The notes beneath the pieces were generated by a model. It saw nothing but the letters and a program-made list of their open reading frames with translations. It searched no databases and was not told the DNA's origin. Positions 59,507-64,000 of a stretch of DNA of 64,000 nucleotides are shown one piece after another (within the stretch, counting starts at the first letter, position 1; each line of letters starts with the position of its first letter). Source of the DNA: Lewinella sp. JB7 (GTDB lineage: Bacteria > Bacteroidota > Bacteroidia > Chitinophagales > Saprospiraceae); NCBI RefSeq assembly GCF_024297185.1, contig NZ_JANCTD010000005.1, positions 1 to 64,000 on the forward strand. Reading direction: 5' to 3'. Made by a program: the position numbers and the translations under genes.

Positions 59507-60469
59507 ATGAGTTTTTTCAAGAAGTTTTTTACGCCCGAAAAGAAGGAAGATCTCGACAAGGGACTGGAAAAGACCAAGCAGGGGTTCTTCAATAAGATCG
59601 GCCGGGCCGTCGCCGGTAAGGACCGGGTGGACGAGGAAGTACTGGACGAACTGGAAACCGTCCTGATCTCGAGCGACGTGGGGCTCGACACTACCATTAA
59701 GATCATCGAGCGCATCGAGGCCCGGGTAGCGGAAGATCGCTACCTCAACACCAGCGAACTCAACGAGATCCTCCGGGACGAGATCGTCAATCTGCTGGCG
59801 GAGCAGAACCAGGAAGATGTCGACGACTACAGCTTACCCACCACCGAGCGTCCTGCGGTCATTCTGGTCGTCGGCGTCAACGGGGTAGGGAAGACCACCA
59901 CCATCGGTAAGCTGGCCAACCAGTACCAGCGGCAGGGTCATAAGGTGGTGCTCGGAGCCGCCGATACCTTCCGCGCCGCCGCCGTGGACCAGTTGGGCAT
60001 CTGGGCCAAGCGGGTGGGCTGCGAGTTCTACTCCAAGGGCATGAATACCGACCCCGCCGCCGTGGCTTACGAGACCGTGAAGTTCGCCCAGGCCAATAAG
60101 TGCGACGTAGCCATTATTGACACCGCGGGCCGCCTCCACACCAAGTTCAACCTGATGAAGGAGCTCTCCAAGATCAAGCGTTCCGTCACGAAGGCCCTGC
60201 CCGGCGCCCCCCACCAGGTGCTGCTCGTGCTCGACGCCACTACCGGGCAGAACGCCATCGAGCAGGCCAAGGCATTTACCGAAGCGACCGAGGTCAACGC
60301 GCTGGCCCTCACCAAGCTCGACGGTACGGCAAAGGGGGGCGTGGCCATCGGCATCACCGACCAGTTTCGGGTACCCATCCGCTATATCGGCGTGGGCGAG
60401 GGGGTCGATCACCTGCAGATCTTCAACAAGCGCGCCTTCGTCGACAGCCTCTTCGGCGAGGAATTTTAG
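59507..60469 (+). CDS. ftsY: Signal recognition particle receptor FtsY
   Basis: The 320-residue GTPase has the N domain (~20-100) and the G domain with GVNGVGKTTTIGKLA (P-loop, ~124-138), DTFRAAAVDQL, DTAGRLHTKFNLMKEL, TKLDGTAKGG and GVGEGVDHLQIF. The acidic A domain is nearly absent and replaced by a short basic start (MSFFKKFFTPEKKED), as is common in this phylum. It receives ribosome-SRP complexes at the inner membrane. TACCTTCG about 20 bp upstream is a near match to a -7 box. Confidence 0.97.
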   Translation: MSFFKKFFTPEKKEDLDKGLEKTKQGFFNKIGRAVAGKDRVDEEVLDELETVLISSDVGLDTTIKIIERIEARVAEDRYLNTSELNEILRDEIVNLLAEQNQEDVDDYSLPTTERPAVILVVGVNGVGKTTTIGKLANQYQRQGHKVVLGAADTFRAAAVDQLGIWAKRVGCEFYSKGMNTDPAAVAYETVKFAQANKCDVAIIDTAGRLHTKFNLMKELSKIKRSVTKALPGAPHQVLLVLDATTGQNAIEQAKAFTEATEVNALALTKLDGTAKGGVAIGITDQFRVPIRYIGVGEGVDHLQIFNKRAFVDSLFGEEF

Positions 60470-60740
60470 GCTTCCGCCCGTAGAACCGGGGGGCGGGGCC
60501 GCGGGTGCAATGTCCTTTCGGTAAAAGCCGGCTAGCTGGGTAGTGTGTCGGGTGTGAACCGGTAACGCGAAGGCATGGCTCTTCCCCGAAATTTGCCGGC
60601 TCCCGCGCGCGCGCCAGAAAAATGTACGCTGCTACGGATTCTCTTAGGAAATCCAAAAATAAATGAGTACCTTTGTGCTCGCTTTTTCAGGAGGTAGGCC
60701 TCTGGTATTATAAAAAGCGTTCGTAAAGCAAAGAAAACGT
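60470..60740 (+). other. Intergenic region and rpsL leader
   Basis: This 271-bp spacer holds no gene. It carries the -7 box of the rpsL operon (60668-60675) and a leader of about 65 bases in which gcttttt (60680-60686) can pair with aaaaagc (60713-60719), enclosing a smaller gagg/cctc stem. That would be a possible site of regulation for the ribosomal-protein operon. Confidence 0.5.
60668..60675 (+). promoter_or_regulatory. rpsL operon -7 promoter box (TACCTTTG)
   Basis: TACCTTTG is a full match to TAnnTTTG and lies 66 bp before the rpsL start. I see no TTG at -33. It should drive rpsL-rpsG-fusA-rpsJ. Confidence 0.75.
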
Positions 60741-61115
60741 ATGCCTACAATTAATCAATTAGTGCGGAAGGGCCGCAAGCAGATCGTGGAGTCGAGCAAG
60801 TCTCGCGCGCTGGATGCCTGTCCGCAAAAGCGTGGCGTGTGTACCCGCGTGTACACCACTACGCCGAAGAAGCCGAACTCCGCCCTGCGGAAGGTGGCTA
60901 AAGTGCGTCTTACCAACGGTATCGAGGTGATCGCTTACATCCCCGGTGAAGGACACAACCTGCAGGAGCACAGCATCGTGCTGATCCGCGGGGGTCGTGT
61001 AAAGGATCTTCCCGGTGTTCGCTACACCATCGTACGGGGAGCCCTCGACACGGCCGGCGTTGCCAACCGTAAGCAGGCCCGCTCGAAGTACGGTGCCAAG
61101 CGCCCCAAGAAATAA
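60741..61115 (+). CDS. rpsL: 30S ribosomal protein S12
   Basis: The 124-residue protein is S12, a decoding-centre protein of the 30S subunit. The conserved loop [18 protein letters not shown] (~40-57), with the Lys that streptomycin resistance mutations change, and [24 protein letters not shown] are intact. It heads the rpsL-rpsG-fusA-rpsJ operon; these genes use CGT and GGT codons more than the rest of the window, a mark of high expression. Confidence 0.99.
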   Translation: MPTINQLVRKGRKQIVESSKSRALDACPQKRGVCTRVYTTTPKKPNSALRKVAKVRLTNGIEVIAYIPGEGHNLQEHSIVLIRGGRVKDLPGVRYTIVRGALDTAGVANRKQARSKYGAKRPKK

Positions 61116-61150
61116 TCCGATTTACGTTTCACCAAAGAAACCGCTGAACA

Positions 61151-61627
61151 ATGCGTAAAAGAAAACCAAAACTCCGGATCGTCACTCCGGACCCCCGCTT
61201 CGGCGATACCCTCGTGACCCAGTTCGTGAACAACCTGATGTACTCCGGGAAGAAGAGCACGGCCTTTGCCGTCTTCTACGATGCCATGGACATCATCAAG
61301 GATCGTGTCGCTAACGAAGAAATCGACGAGTACGAAGTGTGGAAGCGCGCCATCAACAACGCCATGCCCCAGGTAGAGGTACGCAGCCGCCGCATCGGGG
61401 GTGCGACCTTCCAGATCCCCACCGAGATCCGCGGTAAGCGCAAGATGTCCATCGGGATGAAGTGGCTGGTCCGTTTTGCCCGTCAGCGCAGCGGTAAGGG
61501 TTTCGCCGAGAAGCTCGCCGCCGAACTGTTGGCCGCCAGCCGCAACGAAGGCCTGGCCGTCAAGCGGAAGGAAGAGACCCACAAGATGGCCGAGTCCAAC
61601 CGTGCTTTCGCTCACTACGGGCGGTAG
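61151..61627 (+). CDS. rpsG: 30S ribosomal protein S7
   Basis: The 158-residue protein is S7, which nucleates assembly of the 30S head. MRKRKPK at the start, FVNNLMYSGKKSTA, EVRSRRIGGATFQIP and MAESNRAFAHYGR at the end are diagnostic. It follows rpsL by 35 bp. A 9-bp stem-loop (61627-61647, gaaattgaa/ttcaatttc) starts right at its stop codon. Confidence 0.99.
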   Translation: MRKRKPKLRIVTPDPRFGDTLVTQFVNNLMYSGKKSTAFAVFYDAMDIIKDRVANEEIDEYEVWKRAINNAMPQVEVRSRRIGGATFQIPTEIRGKRKMSIGMKWLVRFARQRSGKGFAEKLAAELLAASRNEGLAVKRKEETHKMAESNRAFAHYGR

Positions 61628-61675
61628 AAATTGAACGTTTCAATTTCCCATTTCAAATTATAAATATTCCAAGCC

Positions 61676-63808
61676 ATGGCTACGGATCTTAAATATACCA
61701 GGAACATCGGCATCGCCGCCCACATCGACGCGGGCAAGACGACGACCACCGAGCGTATCCTTTACTACACCGGCATCTCCCATAAGATCGGCGAAGTGCA
61801 CGACGGAGCGGCCACCATGGACTGGATGGAGCAGGAGCAGGAGCGGGGTATCACCATTACCTCCGCCGCCACCCACACCAACTGGAAGTGGAAGGACCAG
61901 TCCTACATCTTCAACATCATCGACACCCCGGGTCACGTGGACTTCACCGTAGAGGTGAACCGTTCGCTCCGCGTACTCGATGGTCTGGTGTTCCTGTTCT
62001 GCGCCGTATCCGGCGTAGAGCCTCAGTCCGAAACTAACTGGCGTCTGGCCAATAACTATAAAGTACCCCGGATCGGTTTCGTCAATAAGATGGACCGTTC
62101 GGGTGCCGATTTCTTCAGCGTCGTGAAGGACGTAGAGGAGAAGCTGGGTTCCAAATCCATTCCCCTGCAGGTCCCCATCGGTGCCGAGGAACGCTTTAAG
62201 GGCGTCGTCGACCTGATCACCATGCAGGCCATCGTATGGAACGAGGAGGACCAGGGTATGACCTTCGAGGTTATCGATACCCCCGAAGATCTCGTCGAAA
62301 CCGTCAACGAATGGCGCGAGAAGCTGCTCGAGGCCGTCGCCGAATACGACGAAAGCCTTCTGGAGAAGTACTTCGAGGATCCCGAGAGCATCAGCGTCGA
62401 GGAAGTACGCAAGGCCGTCCGTGACGCCGTTATGGACGCCGCTTTCGTGCCCATGATGTGTGGTTCCGCCTTCAAGAACAAAGGCGTACAGGCCGTGCTC
62501 GACGCGGTTTGCGCTTACCTGCCCAGCCCGCTGGACGTTCCCGCCATCAAGGGAACCGATCCCGACAACGAGGAGAAGATCCTGGAGCGTAAGGCTTCGG
62601 TCGACGAGCCCTTCGCCGCGCTGGCCTTCAAGATCGCTACCGACCCCTTCGTCGGCCGCCTCGCCTTCATGCGCGTTTACTCCGGTCGTCTAGACGCCGG
62701 CTCTTACGTGAAGAATACCCGCAGCGGTAACAAGGAGCGCATTTCCCGTCTGTACCAGATGCACGCCAATAAGCAGGAGAGCATCACCAAGGTAGAGGCC
62801 GGTGACATCGCCGCCGCCGTTGGTTTCAAGGACATCCGTACCGGTGATACCCTGTGTGACGAGAACAACCCGATCGTACTGGAATCAATGGTTTTCCCCG
62901 ACCCCGTGATCGGAGTTGCCGTGGAGCCCAAGACGCAGAAGGACATCGACAAACTCGGTATGGCCCTCGGTAAGCTTGCCGAAGAGGATCCGACCTTCCA
63001 GGTGAAGTACGATGAGGACACCAACCAGACCGTCATCAGCGGTATGGGTGAGTTGCACCTCGAGATCATCGTCGACCGTCTGAAGCGGGAGTTCAAGGTA
63101 GAAGCCAACGTAGGCGCGCCCCAGGTGAACTACAAGGAAGCCCTCTTCAACACCGTTACTCACCGCGAGCGGCTCAAGAAGCAGTCGGGTGGTTCCGGTC
63201 TGTTCGCCGACATGAGCTTCGACCTCGGCCCCGCTGACGAGGAATTCCTGGAAAGCGAGGACTTCAAGAGCGGAAAGGAGAATCTCCAGTTCGTGTGGGA
63301 CATCGTCGGTGGATCGATCGACAAGAACTACCAGAAGCCGATTCGCGACGGATTCAAGTCGATGATGAAGAACGGCGTACTGGCCGGCTACAACATCGAC
63401 AGCATGAAGGTGCGGGTGTTCGACGGTGCCATGCACTCGGTCGACTCCAAGCCCATCGCCTTCGAACTTTGTGCGAAGGAAGGCTTCAAGGCGGCCGCTA
63501 ACCAGGCGCAGCCCAAGCTGCTCGAACCCATCATGAACGTCGTGATCACCACTCCGGAGGAGTACACGGGTAACGTGATCGGTGACCTCAACCGTCGCCG
63601 CGGTCTGCCGAAAGGACAGAACCCGGTCGCGGGCGGAGCCGTCAAGATCACGGCCGACGTGCCCCTGAGCGAAATGTTCGGTTACGTGACCGACCTGCGT
63701 ACGATCACTTCCGGTCGGGCCAGCTCGAGCATGACCTTCAGCCACTACACCGAGGCTCCCTCCGGCGTAGCGAAGGAAATCATCGCTAAAGCCCGCGGCG
63801 AAGCATAG
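61676..63808 (+). CDS. fusA: Elongation factor G
   Basis: The 710-residue GTPase moves tRNAs and mRNA through the ribosome. The G1 motif [18 protein letters not shown] (~17-34), switch [33 protein letters not shown] and the domain IV/V segments (GHRR-type [31 protein letters not shown]) are conserved. One copy is seen here. It follows rpsG by 48 bp and is followed by a hairpin and rpsJ. Confidence 0.99.
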   Translation: MATDLKYTRNIGIAAHIDAGKTTTTERILYYTGISHKIGEVHDGAATMDWMEQEQERGITITSAATHTNWKWKDQSYIFNIIDTPGHVDFTVEVNRSLRVLDGLVFLFCAVSGVEPQSETNWRLANNYKVPRIGFVNKMDRSGADFFSVVKDVEEKLGSKSIPLQVPIGAEERFKGVVDLITMQAIVWNEEDQGMTFEVIDTPEDLVETVNEWREKLLEAVAEYDESLLEKYFEDPESISVEEVRKAVRDAVMDAAFVPMMCGSAFKNKGVQAVLDAVCAYLPSPLDVPAIKGTDPDNEEKILERKASVDEPFAALAFKIATDPFVGRLAFMRVYSGRLDAGSYVKNTRSGNKERISRLYQMHANKQESITKVEAGDIAAAVGFKDIRTGDTLCDENNPIVLESMVFPDPVIGVAVEPKTQKDIDKLGMALGKLAEEDPTFQVKYDEDTNQTVISGMGELHLEIIVDRLKREFKVEANVGAPQVNYKEALFNTVTHRERLKKQSGGSGLFADMSFDLGPADEEFLESEDFKSGKENLQFVWDIVGGSIDKNYQKPIRDGFKSMMKNGVLAGYNIDSMKVRVFDGAMHSVDSKPIAFELCAKEGFKAAANQAQPKLLEPIMNVVITTPEEYTGNVIGDLNRRRGLPKGQNPVAGGAVKITADVPLSEMFGYVTDLRTITSGRASSSMTFSHYTEAPSGVAKEIIAKARGEA

Positions 63809-63849
63809 AACCCAGTTAACTCCCGGGGAGGATGCTCTTCGGTTTTACG

Positions 63850-63887
63850 GGAGGGAAGGGATGACCCACGCGTCGGACCTTCCCTCC
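63850..63887 (+). promoter_or_regulatory. Hairpin between fusA and rpsJ
   Basis: ggagggaagg (63850-63859) pairs perfectly over 10 bp with ccttccctcc (63878-63887), loop 18 bases. There is no T tract, so it is more likely to be an attenuator, an RNA-processing or a stability element than a terminator. Confidence 0.55.
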
Positions 63888-63913
63888 TCCATCCTTGACA
63901 AACAAATCTGGCA

Positions 63914-64000
63914 TGAATCAGAAAATTCGCATTAAGCTGCGTTCTTACGATCACAACCTGGTGGATAAGTCTACCGAGAAGATCGTCAAGACCGTAAAAA
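63914..64000 (+). CDS. rpsJ: 30S ribosomal protein S10 (partial, runs off the window)
   Basis: The first 29 codons read [20 protein letters not shown] and then TEKIVKTVK, which is the diagnostic start of S10. The gene continues beyond base 64000. The order rpsL-rpsG-fusA-rpsJ is the standard start of the S10 ribosomal-protein cluster. Confidence 0.97.

Overview
The window is GC-rich chromosomal DNA (about 60% by eye) from a member of the Bacteroidota, most likely a Lewinella-like Saprospiria bacterium. Three things point there: promoters of the Bacteroidota type TAnnTTTG upstream of rpsL (60668), atpD (55866), a PepSY gene (24913) and an ArsR operon (55153, minus strand); many lipoproteins with a Cys lipobox; and families typical of the phylum (DUF6660, HYC_CC_PP, DUF6428, DUF3347, DUF2911, a CzcA-TolC fusion). 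The assignment is inference from sequence character only; no database search was run.

Layout. 1-13 kb: membrane-anchored class III nucleotide cyclase, M16 peptidase, PQQ-type sugar dehydrogenase lipoprotein, a CrtA-like monooxygenase, an alpha/beta hydrolase, a 1051-residue lipoprotein of unknown function and a subtilase lipoprotein. 13-26 kb: M1 peptidase, a 0.76-kb higher-order repeat array, DUF3109, an orphan Pycsar-type membrane effector, a large FAD/Fe-S dehydrogenase, a cupin lipoprotein, a seven-copy 57-bp palindrome-bearing array, a TRIC-type channel, GH13 amylase, MDR and SDR oxidoreductases, PepSY and DedA membrane proteins.

26-55 kb is a metal-resistance island of about 29 kb made of two convergent blocks. 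The plus block (26187-34825) handles divalent metals: DUF6660 protein, CzcA fused to TolC, CzcB adaptor, a 62-residue protein and a P1B-4 ATPase. The minus block (55137 down to 34830) is mainly copper/silver: DUF6428 and ArsR behind a promoter with a perfect 16-bp operator palindrome, HYC_CC_PP protein, CusA, TolC, CusB-DUF3347, an HMA-AraC fusion regulator, DUF3347 and DUF305 proteins, a Cys-rich four-helix copper protein, multicopper oxidase fused to a CopB-like barrel, DUF2231, a 43-residue membrane protein, DUF2911, CopB-type and CopA-type ATPases, a copper chaperone and an SDR. Together they would sense metal, move Cu(I) out of the cytoplasm, oxidise or bind it in the periplasm and export it across the outer membrane.

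55-64 kb is housekeeping: HD-domain protein, atpD-atpC, an alpha/beta hydrolase, a degenerate phosphonatase-like HAD protein, ftsY, and the start of the ribosomal-protein cluster rpsL-rpsG-fusA-rpsJ (rpsJ runs off the end).

A striking extra layer is a set of about 13 palindromic elements with the core ACGGCT-NN-AGCCGT, several fused to stop codons, plus a long GC hairpin inserted in frame in a dehydrogenase gene. No tRNA, rRNA, CRISPR array, insertion sequence or integrase was recognised.
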